This document shows positions 8,822 to 16,843 of a DNA stretch of 64,000 nucleotides, one piece after another. The translations under genes were made by a program, and so were the position numbers. Within the stretch, counting starts at the first letter, position 1; the number at the start of each line of letters is the position of its first letter. The notes beneath the pieces were generated by a model that saw only the letters and a program-made list of their open reading frames with translations, was not told where the DNA came from and ran no database searches. The stretch is from Maritalea sp049801075 (GTDB lineage Bacteria > Pseudomonadota > Alphaproteobacteria > Rhizobiales > Devosiaceae), in assembly GCF_049801075.1 (NCBI RefSeq), contig NZ_JBNAGG010000001.1, positions 620,001 through 684,000 of the forward strand, written 5' to 3'.

Positions 8822-9964
8822 TTATTCACGTTCAATCTTGTAGGGGCCCACATAGGCGCGTTGCACCGCAAGGCCCGTTGAATGGCGTTGCCATTCCACA
8901 AAATTCTGTTCTGTTTTTGAGTTTAAGCTCTCCGGCTGATTGCCGAGCACTTTCAAAGGGTTGGTTCTGGTCATTGTCAGCACATCCGCAAAGGAATAGC
9001 CATACCAATCCATCACATTGCGCACCATTTGATCCATGGTGGTGGATGAACCAGCAAGATATTTGGAGCCGGGAATGCGCACTGTGCCACCTGCATCGCG
9101 CTCCACCTCAGCTTCGCCAAGTGTGTATAGCCCAGTTGGCATTTTCGCCCCTGCCGCTGACACAGCGTCGGTGGATAGAATTGATCGCTCCACACCCTTA
9201 GCGCGCAACATGGTTTGCAAAGCACTTTTGGTCACATGGATGCCATCTGCAATGAACATGGCAAACAGCCGATCTTCAGCCAATTGCCAAAAGAGCGGAT
9301 TTTCCGTTTTGTGCATTTGCTGTGGCAAGCCATTGCCCAAATGGGTGCAGAGCATCGCCCCAGCAGACGCCGCGTCACTCACCTGCTCGCCATTTGCGGC
9401 CGTGTGTCCCAGCGACACGCAGATATTTTGCGCCACCAATTCGGGGATCAGCGTCAACACGCCTGTCACCTCAGGAGCAACAGTCACCAGCTTGATCTTG
9501 CCGTTGGCGGACTTTTGCAGCCGCTCATAAAGCGCGATGCGGGCTGGCCCCATATGGTTGGCATTATGGGCACCTGAAAAACCATCTTTTGGGGAAAGGA
9601 ATGGCCCTTCAATGTGATAGCCCAGCACCATATGAGGGCCAAGTTTTGATTGGTTCACTGCCTGCTCAAGCGCATCCAGTGTTTGCTCAAAATGTTCGTC
9701 TGCTCCGGTGATCAGGGTTGGCAATACAGATGTCACCCCGGTCAGCGCCAGTTGCGCCAACGCCAAATCCAACTGATCCGCTGTGATCGGCGCACGGTTG
9801 AAATCCACACCCGCAAACCCATTTACTTGCAGATCAATCAGGCCATAGCTGAGCGCGGTTTCGTCCCCTGAAGCCATGCCAGCCTGTTCTGCCTGCTTCT
9901 GCAGCAGTGCCAGATCCGCATTATGGGGCGCGATTTGGGGTATATGAACCATTTGATCAGCCAT
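8822..9964 (-). CDS. nagA: N-acetylglucosamine-6-phosphate deacetylase NagA
   Basis: The 380-residue amidohydrolase keeps the NagA active-site set: the metal glutamate in HIEGPF (near 119), histidines in SLGHT (187) and THLGN (208), DGIHV (243), and the catalytic aspartate in LSTDAV (266). The usual amidohydrolase H-x-H strand reads DLQVNGF, as in the single-metal E. coli-type enzymes. NagA removes acetate from GlcNAc-6-phosphate to give glucosamine-6-phosphate. Its ATG follows the nagB stop directly (TAAATG), so the two are coupled. No GlcNAc kinase or PTS component is encoded nearby. Confidence 0.94.
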   Translation of the reverse strand: MADQMVHIPQIAPHNADLALLQKQAEQAGMASGDETALSYGLIDLQVNGFAGVDFNRAPITADQLDLALAQLALTGVTSVLPTLITGADEHFEQTLDALEQAVNQSKLGPHMVLGYHIEGPFLSPKDGFSGAHNANHMGPARIALYERLQKSANGKIKLVTVAPEVTGVLTLIPELVAQNICVSLGHTAANGEQVSDAASAGAMLCTHLGNGLPQQMHKTENPLFWQLAEDRLFAMFIADGIHVTKSALQTMLRAKGVERSILSTDAVSAAGAKMPTGLYTLGEAEVERDAGGTVRIPGSKYLAGSSTTMDQMVRNVMDWYGYSFADVLTMTRTNPLKVLGNQPESLNSKTEQNFVEWQRHSTGLAVQRAYVGPYKIERE

Positions 9965-10714
9965 TTATGCTGCGCTTTCGCTCAGTTTACTGGCTGCAGC
10001 CGCATCTAAAAACACATAGGTCTGATCATGCGTTTGCATTATTGAAGCTGGGCATAGATTGCTTACGGGCCCTTCTACAGCGCCCTTCACCGCGTCCGAT
10101 TTGCGTTCATCCGGCACAGTGCAGATGATTACTTTCGATTTCAAAATTTGCTGCACGCTCATGGAAATGGCCTGCTCTGGCACAGCGGCGAGGTTTTCGA
10201 ACCAGCCCTCCCCAGCTTGTTGCTGGCGACACGCCTCATCAAGCGTCACAATCATATAAGGGACTTCGGTTTCGAAATCTGCTGGCGGATCATTGAAGGC
10301 CAGATGGCCATTTTCACCAATACCAACAAACGCAACATCAATCGGCGCCTCAGAGATCGCGGCGTTAAGCGCCCCGATTTGTCCGTCCATATCCGCAACC
10401 TGGCCATCAATTGCGTGGAACGCTGCCACAGCAGGTACCTTGGCAACAAAACGCTCGCGCAAATAGCGCACAAAGCTCGCGCCATGATCTTCGCCAACGC
10501 CGACATATTCATCCAAATGGAAGATGTCGCACTTAGCCCAATCAATATCTGGCGCCTGCACCAATGCTTCCAGCATTTCGAATTGGCTCGCACCGGTCGC
10601 CAAAATAATCCGCGCATGGCCTTTTACTGCAATCGTTGCGCGGATGGCTTTCGCCCCCGACTCCGCTGCCAATGCGCCATTTTGTTTTTTGGTGTCAGAT
10701 ATTGAAATTTTCAT
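9965..10714 (-). CDS. nagB: Glucosamine-6-phosphate deaminase NagB
   Basis: The 249-residue protein has the NagB catalytic motifs FHLDEYVG (Asp near 68) and GIGENGHLAFNDP (His near 137). It converts glucosamine-6-phosphate to fructose-6-phosphate and ammonia. It is the first gene of the long minus-strand operon; an AAGGAG site precedes the ATG. The ROK regulator gene diverges from it 130 bases upstream, so transcription of everything down to uxaA probably starts here. Confidence 0.93.
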   Translation of the reverse strand: MKISISDTKKQNGALAAESGAKAIRATIAVKGHARIILATGASQFEMLEALVQAPDIDWAKCDIFHLDEYVGVGEDHGASFVRYLRERFVAKVPAVAAFHAIDGQVADMDGQIGALNAAISEAPIDVAFVGIGENGHLAFNDPPADFETEVPYMIVTLDEACRQQQAGEGWFENLAAVPEQAISMSVQQILKSKVIICTVPDERKSDAVKGAVEGPVSNLCPASIMQTHDQTYVFLDAAAASKLSESAA

Positions 10715-10723
10715 GGCTACTCC

Positions 10724-10771
10724 TTATTTATTTTCATCTTCGTAATTAAATACATTTTTGTCAATAAATAA
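10724..10771. promoter_or_regulatory. Divergent nagB/ROK promoter region with 9-bp inverted repeat
   Basis: The AT-rich interval between nagB and the ROK gene holds an inverted repeat, TTATTTATT at 10724-10732 and AATAAATAA at 10763-10771. ROK/NagC-type repressors bind AT-rich palindromes. With arms 30 bases apart this could be two half-sites or chance in an AT-rich stretch. The left arm touches the nagB Shine-Dalgarno region, so a bound repressor would block nagB. Confidence 0.35.
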
Positions 10772-10843
10772 AAATCGCGCTCATGAGTTTTTTTTTGAAA
10801 ATTTTCGCTGCATAGTGAGCAAGATGGAGATGGGACTAAATTT

Positions 10844-12046
10844 ATGACGATTATTCCGATGCTTAGCCAATATTCTAAGCAGTTTAATTTTGACGGGCAT
10901 GACATGCCTGCGGGCCGAAAAGGCCGAATTTTTTCAATGATTTGCGCCCAGCCCTTCCAAACCAGAAAGAAAATTGCAGAGGAAACAGGCATTCGCCCTG
11001 CCACTGTTTCCAAGCTCGTTCTCGATTTGATTGAAACAGGTCTCGTTGAAGAATCACGTCCGGAAGAAATCAGTCAAAAGGGTCGTCCGGAGATTGTTTT
11101 ATCTCCAAATGTGAACCGACTGGTCGCGCTTGTCGGCTACACAATTTCGCGCACCATTCATTGCGCCGCCGTCAATTTGGCCGGAGAAGTGCTGCATGTG
11201 GCGAGTGAAAAAACCGTGGCTGATAGCGTCGACCCGGACCGTTTTATCACCATCATGGAAGCCCTCTATCGCGAGTGCATGGCCAATTTACCCAAAGGCG
11301 CGCAGTTTGCAGGCTATTCCATTTCCCTGCCCGGCATTGTGAATGAGACCGAAAAGAAATGGGTCTACTCCATCTATTGGCCGAAGTTGCTGGGGCTAGA
11401 CCTCAATGTTCTCGAACAAAAGCTGCAAACCCCCGTGGGTGTGCGCAAAAACCTGAATTGCGAGTTACATGCGCGCTTTGACAAGCGGTCGAGCCAGAAA
11501 ACTCAAAGCATGGTGCTTGTGCATTGGGGTTTGGGCATCGGCGCTGCTTATGTGTGTGCGCAAGAAAATGGCCGTCGCTCCAGCTTGGGCGAGATCGGCC
11601 ATTGCTGTGTGGATCAAGCCAGCACTGCCATTTGCAAATGCGGCATGGTCGGCTGTGTCGAAGCCGAAGCTGGCCTGTGGGCGCTCAAGCAGAAATCGTC
11701 CGATCCGGATATGCCCATCGATGAGCGTCGGTTTCAAACCTATCTAGATCGAAAAGACAATGAGCAAGATTACGCACGCCAAATTGAGCTAATGGCCCTC
11801 ACCTTGCGTAATGTTGTACTCACCCTCACCCCAGATGAAATCGTGCTCACGGGCCCGTTCACCCACAATGAGGCGATCTTCAAGCGCCTTTTGGCTGCGT
11901 TCGAGAAAGCCCTACCCCCAAATTCGCTGATCACCAAAGATATGCGCCCCCACATTATCGCAGGCGACAAACATAACGCCGACGAACTTATCGGCGCCGC
12001 CGCGCATCATTTCGGCAAACGGTTGGGCGAGCTTTGCGCTGACTGA
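10844..12046 (+). CDS. ROK-family transcriptional regulator (NagC/XylR-like)
   Basis: The 400-residue protein has an N-terminal winged helix (about 20-75: KIAEETGIRPATVSKLVLDLIETGLV) and a C-terminal ROK sugar-kinase-like domain with the zinc motif C-x-C-G-x2-G-C (CKCGMVGCVEAEAG) preceded by GEIGH. Such repressors bind a sugar or sugar phosphate in the ROK domain and release DNA. It diverges from the nagB-led operon, so GlcNAc-6-P or a related amino sugar is the likely inducer. Its stop lies two bases from the convergent mutarotase gene stop, leaving no room for a separate terminator. Confidence 0.9.
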   Translation: MTIIPMLSQYSKQFNFDGHDMPAGRKGRIFSMICAQPFQTRKKIAEETGIRPATVSKLVLDLIETGLVEESRPEEISQKGRPEIVLSPNVNRLVALVGYTISRTIHCAAVNLAGEVLHVASEKTVADSVDPDRFITIMEALYRECMANLPKGAQFAGYSISLPGIVNETEKKWVYSIYWPKLLGLDLNVLEQKLQTPVGVRKNLNCELHARFDKRSSQKTQSMVLVHWGLGIGAAYVCAQENGRRSSLGEIGHCCVDQASTAICKCGMVGCVEAEAGLWALKQKSSDPDMPIDERRFQTYLDRKDNEQDYARQIELMALTLRNVVLTLTPDEIVLTGPFTHNEAIFKRLLAAFEKALPPNSLITKDMRPHIIAGDKHNADELIGAAAHHFGKRLGELCAD

Positions 12047-12048
12047 GC

Positions 12049-13047
12049 CTAAAGTGGCGCGGCAGCAATTCGATATTTTGTTTTAAACGGAATACTCGGC
12101 TCAAATCTTATTGTGGTGGGCGTGCCGCTCTCACTAATGGGATTGTTCGCTTTTGATTGGCTTGGCCCTAGATCGAAGGCACCGCAAATTGGCTCCATTC
12201 CCAACGCTTGGTGTCTACCATTCCACGGATAGGCTTTGCGTCCCTTGTTGGAATACCAAAGCAGCAAGCTGCCAAAATGCTCTTTCTGCCAATTCAGATG
12301 CACCGCATATTTTTCGGCGTCGAATTCTAGGCTAACCTCACCATTGATCCCGACGATCTGCAGCAAGTCCTCGCATTCATCTGGCAATGGCAACTGCGTG
12401 GCATCAATCTGCTGTCCATTTCGGCTTGTGACATTTTCCAACTGTTCAAACACTCGGTTTGGCGCAAAAAGTGCTGCACCAGGCTCTACATCGCCGGGAA
12501 AACTGTGCACGAAATCATAATGTTTGGCATCAATTCGCATATCGCCCGGGCGTCCTGAGACCTTGAATGTCGGATGCAACCCAAATGACAGGTCACAAGC
12601 TTCGCGGGCAATCACCTCCAGCTCGAAGTCCAAGGCTGGCCCAGTTGGGTCCGGTGTAATTGTCCGGCGCAACATCTCAATCGGGTGTTCATCCGGATAA
12701 CGGATCGACATGCTGATCATGTCGGAATCAACCTGATCAAATTCCCAATTATGATTGGCGCTAAAGCCATGCGGATCAGTGGCGAAATTCTTATCAACGC
12801 CAACCGCGGGCCAGTTTTCTGGCAATTCGCGCAATGCGTCTGTGCCAAAAGGCACACAAGGCCATTCGCCGCGCAAGCGCTGCAATATGCCCGGCAGTTC
12901 GATCCGTTGCTCATCCTCTCCCCACGGGGCAACTTGAAACGGCGAAACGCACCGACCATCGGGCAGTTTGAACTCGACGGGACCAATCATGCTGCCCAGC
13001 GCTTGAACACTCAATTGGCCGTGTCCCCATTCAATCGTTTTTTCCAT
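12049..13047 (-). CDS. Aldose 1-epimerase (galactose mutarotase-like) protein
   Basis: The 332-residue protein has the beta-sandwich mutarotase pattern: LPGILQRLRGEWPCVPFG near the front, FGLHPTFKV with a likely catalytic histidine in the middle, and MEPICGAFDLG near the end. The family interconverts sugar anomers, or binds sugar without clear catalysis. It is last in the minus-strand ABC/SDR/lactonase operon and overlaps the SMP-30 gene stop as TGATG. A mutarotase fits before a pyranose dehydrogenase that uses one anomer. The substrate is not readable. Confidence 0.8.
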   Translation of the reverse strand: MEKTIEWGHGQLSVQALGSMIGPVEFKLPDGRCVSPFQVAPWGEDEQRIELPGILQRLRGEWPCVPFGTDALRELPENWPAVGVDKNFATDPHGFSANHNWEFDQVDSDMISMSIRYPDEHPIEMLRRTITPDPTGPALDFELEVIAREACDLSFGLHPTFKVSGRPGDMRIDAKHYDFVHSFPGDVEPGAALFAPNRVFEQLENVTSRNGQQIDATQLPLPDECEDLLQIVGINGEVSLEFDAEKYAVHLNWQKEHFGSLLLWYSNKGRKAYPWNGRHQALGMEPICGAFDLGPSQSKANNPISESGTPTTIRFEPSIPFKTKYRIAAAPL

Positions 13048-13943
13048 CAGGCCTGCACTTTAAATCGATTTTCTGCCATGCCTTTTTGGTCGACACGCAA
13101 AGAGAAGAGGCTCCCCGCCAGTCGCTGCCCCGGCGGACACAATATGCTCGCGCTGGTGATGTATAGCGTCTGCAAGTCTGCACCGCCAAACGTGCAGGTG
13201 GTGACATTTGAGATTGGCATTTCGATCAACCTGTCAATCGCCCCATCTGGCGCAACACGCGCGATACAATCCCCGCCAAAGCGGCAATTCCACAAATAGC
13301 CCTCGGTGTCCATGGCTGAGCCATCAGGCCCGCCACGGTCAAAACCTTCGAAGAAAACCCGCTCATTGGAAATTGAGCCATCTGCCTTGTCATAGTCATA
13401 GGCATAAACCTGATTTTCCAACGTGTCGCCAAAATAGAATTTGGTGTGATCAGGGCTCCAACACAGCGTATTCGAAATCCCGAGATTATCGCGCCATTCT
13501 GTTACCTCGCCTGAAGGCGTGATGCGGAACAGAACGCCCTCGCCCGGGCCAGCGTCACCCAACTCGCCATCCGGCAGGACATTGTTTTTCATGGACCCAA
13601 CCCAGAAATTGCCTAGCGGGTCAGCTCGGCCGTCATTCAGGCGTACCTGCGGAAAGCCTTTGAGTTTGAAGCCATGGTCTTCGCGTCGATCCGTTTCTGG
13701 CCACCACCAGATCAGTTTAGAGGCAAGCGCCAGCAAAAAGCGCCCTGCTTCGCTGGTCAGTGATACAGCCACCACAGGCTCATCAAACAGCCAGCTTTGG
13801 GTGCTTTGGGTTTTCTCATCGTAACGATGCACAAGAAATCGATTGATGTCGCACCAATAAACAGCCTGCTCTTCTGCGGACCAAACAGCGCCTTCACCTG
13901 TTTTGTCGCCCGTAGGCACAACACATTGAATTTCTTGCGACAT
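13047..13943 (-). CDS. SMP-30/gluconolactonase/regucalcin-family sugar lactonase
   Basis: The 298-residue protein matches the six-bladed propeller SMP-30 family: GEGAVWSAEEQAVYWCDI at the front with the metal-binding glutamate, RLNDGRADPLGNFWVGSM, and GPDGSAMDTEGYLWNC with the catalytic aspartate. These enzymes hydrolyse aldonolactones to aldonates in the cytoplasm. It sits between an SDR plus an acid dehydratase-like gene and a mutarotase, the order expected for oxidation of a free sugar to lactone, hydrolysis and dehydration. AGGAGGAGAAG precedes the ATG. Confidence 0.88.
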   Translation of the reverse strand: MSQEIQCVVPTGDKTGEGAVWSAEEQAVYWCDINRFLVHRYDEKTQSTQSWLFDEPVVAVSLTSEAGRFLLALASKLIWWWPETDRREDHGFKLKGFPQVRLNDGRADPLGNFWVGSMKNNVLPDGELGDAGPGEGVLFRITPSGEVTEWRDNLGISNTLCWSPDHTKFYFGDTLENQVYAYDYDKADGSISNERVFFEGFDRGGPDGSAMDTEGYLWNCRFGGDCIARVAPDGAIDRLIEMPISNVTTCTFGGADLQTLYITSASILCPPGQRLAGSLFSLRVDQKGMAENRFKVQA

Positions 13944-13952
13944 CTTCTCCTC

Positions 13953-15053
13953 CTATGGTGCAGATCTTGATGGACCCAGCGCATCCATATTTTGCACGAG
14001 CGCCTTCATATAGCCAAGGGCAAACGCCTTACCCGCGTGCCATGATGCAGCGCATTGCATGGCTGGCGTATGGTCTGGGATCAAAACGCCTTGATAATTT
14101 TCGTCGCGCAGCACCCGCACAATTTCGGCCATATCAATATCGCCTTCATCGACGAAGGTCTCCACATAATGCGGAATTTTGCCCTTCACATTTCTGAAGT
14201 GGATATAGCCAATGCGGTTTGCCCGCGCATAGCGGCGCACATGTTCGTAAATCTCACCGCCCGGCATTTCCTGCAGTGAACCAAGGCAAAGCTCTAACCC
14301 GTTGGATGGCGAGTCAATCACGCCCATCAAACGATCATATTTTTCCGGCCGATTGACCAAGCGGGCGGTGCCACGCAATTGCTCGGCTGGCGGATCGTCT
14401 GGGTGCGCTGCTAAAACCACCCCGGCCTCTTCTGCCACTGGCACCAGATCATTCAGAAAGCGGGATAAGCGATCCCACATTTCATCTGATGTCGCCGTGA
14501 TTTGCGGCGCGTTCGGTTCTGGCTTGCGATAGCGCATGTTCCACACCATGCCATCCGAAATGGGCGCATTTGGATCAGGACGTTTGTGCTGATCTTCCTT
14601 CACGCCAAAACCGACAGATTCTGCACCACCGCGAGCATAGGGTCCGCGCGTCCATCCATAAACGCCTGCCAACGAAAAGTTATAGCCAATACAAGGCACT
14701 CCCGCACGCCCAGCATCGCGCACAAGTTGCTTTAAATCTTCAATTTGCTCTTCGCGCTTTGGTCCATCCAGAAGAATGTCATGCCAAAATTTTGGCGAGA
14801 AATTTTCAATGGCCGCCAGCTCCAACCCGGCTTCGCGCACCATTTCCACGAGATCGCGCAATTCTTCATAGGTCCATAGCGTGTCGTCCGAGCAATCGCC
14901 CCATCCGCTATCATCTCCGCTCGCAATGCGCGGATCGACCCCGCGGAAATAATTGGTGAGGTGCGCCACAATATGGGTGGCCCCTGCCTGCACCGCAAAT
15001 TGCAGATTATCAGGCGTAAGTTGTTCTCTATAAAGGCCTAAACCAATTTTCAT
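13953..15053 (-). CDS. UxuA-like (mannonate dehydratase family) sugar-acid enzyme with altered metal motif
   Basis: The 366-residue protein starts at the ATG at 15053 (MKIGLGLYREQLTPDN); the longer frame would run into the SDR gene. It has the UxuA TIM-barrel features AAIENFSPKFW, AAHPDDPPAEQLRGTARLV, LELCLGSLQEMPGG and IHFRNVKG. The final motif reads IPDHTPAMQ where true UxuA proteins, including both others in this window, read RPDHGH, so one histidine is absent. This points to a different substrate, such as the aldonate made by the adjacent lactonase, rather than mannonate. Sugar-acid dehydratase is the best guess; an isomerase role cannot be excluded. Confidence 0.8.
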   Translation of the reverse strand: MKIGLGLYREQLTPDNLQFAVQAGATHIVAHLTNYFRGVDPRIASGDDSGWGDCSDDTLWTYEELRDLVEMVREAGLELAAIENFSPKFWHDILLDGPKREEQIEDLKQLVRDAGRAGVPCIGYNFSLAGVYGWTRGPYARGGAESVGFGVKEDQHKRPDPNAPISDGMVWNMRYRKPEPNAPQITATSDEMWDRLSRFLNDLVPVAEEAGVVLAAHPDDPPAEQLRGTARLVNRPEKYDRLMGVIDSPSNGLELCLGSLQEMPGGEIYEHVRRYARANRIGYIHFRNVKGKIPHYVETFVDEGDIDMAEIVRVLRDENYQGVLIPDHTPAMQCAASWHAGKAFALGYMKALVQNMDALGPSRSAP

Positions 15054-15069
15054 AAATTTTGCCCAGCAG

Positions 15070-15855
15070 CTATTTAACGCCAATAGCTGCGGTGAGCCCC
15101 CCATCGATTTTATAGTCAGATCCGGTGATAAAGCCTGCGCGATCAGAAGCGAGATAGGCCACCAGTTCGGCCACTTCTTCTGGCTCGCCAATGCGGCCAA
15201 TTGGGTGGGCTGCGCCAAAACGGGCGAAAGCCTCCTCTTCGCTCACCCCTTCACCGCCATATTTGGCGGCCGCAAGCGAAAGAATGGGCGTACGCACTGA
15301 ACCTGGGCTAACGGAATTCACGCGAATGCCAGCTTCTGCATGGTCCAACGCCATGGCGCGAGTCACCGCGTGGATTGCCCCTTTTGACGCCACATAGGCA
15401 GCAACATTTTGCTGGCAATTATGCCCCTGCACGGAGGAAATATTGACGATGGCACCGCCGCCGCGTTTCTCCATTTCTGGAATGCCAAAATGGGCAGTGA
15501 GATAGATAGATCCCACATTGACCGTCAGGCATTTTTGCCATGTGGCCCAATCCGTGCTGGTCACCGTGCCAAACGGATGCACGGCTGCTGCATTGACAAT
15601 AATGTCCAGCCCGTCATGTGCTGCCACAATGGCTGCGACAGCATCCTGCACCACTTTCTCATCGGAAACATCCGCTTGCCGTGCAGACATATTTAGTCCT
15701 TGTTCTTTAGCGATGGCGTCGAATTTCGCATTTGCGTCCGGGTCAATGCCGCAGGCAACAACAGTCGCCCCGGCACTTGCCATGCGCACGGCTGAGGCTA
15801 GTCCAATGCCGGACGTGCCTGTAACAAGTGCAATTTTTCCTTCAAATTCAGTCAT
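15070..15855 (-). CDS. SDR-family oxidoreductase, probable sugar dehydrogenase
   Basis: The protein is 261 residues from the ATG at 15855, which has a perfect AGGAGG site; an upstream in-frame alternative start is less likely. It is a classical short-chain dehydrogenase with N-A-A (VNAAAVHPFG), a catalytic serine in NISSVQG and YVASK. The nucleotide loop reads TGTSGIG, one residue shorter than the usual TGxxxGIG. Its place next to the lactonase and mutarotase suggests that it oxidises the imported sugar at C1 to a lactone. A keto-reductase role is the alternative. Confidence 0.85.
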   Translation of the reverse strand: MTEFEGKIALVTGTSGIGLASAVRMASAGATVVACGIDPDANAKFDAIAKEQGLNMSARQADVSDEKVVQDAVAAIVAAHDGLDIIVNAAAVHPFGTVTSTDWATWQKCLTVNVGSIYLTAHFGIPEMEKRGGGAIVNISSVQGHNCQQNVAAYVASKGAIHAVTRAMALDHAEAGIRVNSVSPGSVRTPILSLAAAKYGGEGVSEEEAFARFGAAHPIGRIGEPEEVAELVAYLASDRAGFITGSDYKIDGGLTAAIGVK

Positions 15856-15865
15856 ATCGCCCTCC

Positions 15866-16843
15866 TTAGCGCACACGCTCTAGCACTTGGTTCAGCAGCA
15901 CGGCGCCAAGAATGATCCCGCCACGCACCACATATTGCCAATATTCGCTCACATTCATCAGCGTCATGCCGTTTGAGATACAGCCGAGGAAAAGCACACC
16001 AATCAGCGTGCCCCATATCCGGCCTTTGCCACCAAACAGCGAGGTGCCGCCAATGATCACAGCTGCGATCACATCAAGCTCCATGCCTGTCGCCGTGGTG
16101 CCGGTGCCCGACCCGATTTGCGATGCGATCAATGTGCCTGAAATTGCGGTCAACACGCCTGTGATGGCCAGCGTCATGCTTTTCACCAACCACACATTGA
16201 TGCCGGAAAGCCGTGCAGCTTCCAGATTGCCGCCCACGGCATAAACCGCACGACCAAAGCTGGTGTTGTTCATGATGAAATGCATCGCCACAAAGGTGAA
16301 GGCAAACACGTATACCGGGAAAGGGATACCAAACAGATAGCCGCCGCCCAAAAAGTCGAAGCCAGACGGGAAGTTGGTGAGCGGAAAGCCGCCCGTGATC
16401 AAGTTGGCCACGCCGCGCAGCGCTGCAAATAGCGCCAAGGTGGTGATGAAGGTTGGCACATCGAACCAGCGGCGGAATTGCCCAGTGAGAAAGCCAACGC
16501 TAAACCCAACAGACACGGCAACTGCAAACCCAACGGCCACGCCACCCCAACCGCCGATGGCCCCGGCAAACCAGGCCACTATACAGCCCGCGAGCGCAAC
16601 ACCTGCGCCAACGGAAAGATCGATTTCGCCTGAAATGATCACCGCTGTCATGCCAAAAGCAATGATGCCGAGCATGGATACTGTCCGCAAAACGTTCAGC
16701 AAATTATGGGTTGAGGCGAAGCCCGGCGCCATAAAGATCAAAAAGACAATCAACGCCCCGAGGATAATTTCCATCGGGTAATTACGAAGAATACCAATGG
16801 CAAAGTTTTCTTTGCGCTCAACATGTTCGGTTGTTGTGGTCAA
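15866..16843 (-). CDS. Sugar ABC transporter permease (RbsC-like)
   Basis: The hydrophobic protein of about 325 residues has eight to ten membrane segments and the BPD_transp_2 pattern: GMTAVIISGEIDLSVGAGVALAG, VYAVGGNLEAARLSGINV and IGGTSLFGGKGRIWGTLIGV. The most likely start is the TTG at 16843, because GGAAGGAGCC precedes it and its TTGA overlaps the ATPase gene stop; a GTG at 16864 is possible. It forms the membrane channel for the solute-binding protein at 18429-19397. Confidence 0.9.
   Translation of the reverse strand: MTTTTEHVERKENFAIGILRNYPMEIILGALIVFLIFMAPGFASTHNLLNVLRTVSMLGIIAFGMTAVIISGEIDLSVGAGVALAGCIVAWFAGAIGGWGGVAVGFAVAVSVGFSVGFLTGQFRRWFDVPTFITTLALFAALRGVANLITGGFPLTNFPSGFDFLGGGYLFGIPFPVYVFAFTFVAMHFIMNNTSFGRAVYAVGGNLEAARLSGINVWLVKSMTLAITGVLTAISGTLIASQIGSGTGTTATGMELDVIAAVIIGGTSLFGGKGRIWGTLIGVLFLGCISNGMTLMNVSEYWQYVVRGGIILGAVLLNQVLERVR

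Noticed and set aside
12666..12720. ATCCGGAT near 12689 as a further copy of the ATCCA-N3-TGGAT operator
   Set aside because: It has no three-base spacer, differs in the arms and lies inside the mutarotase coding sequence.
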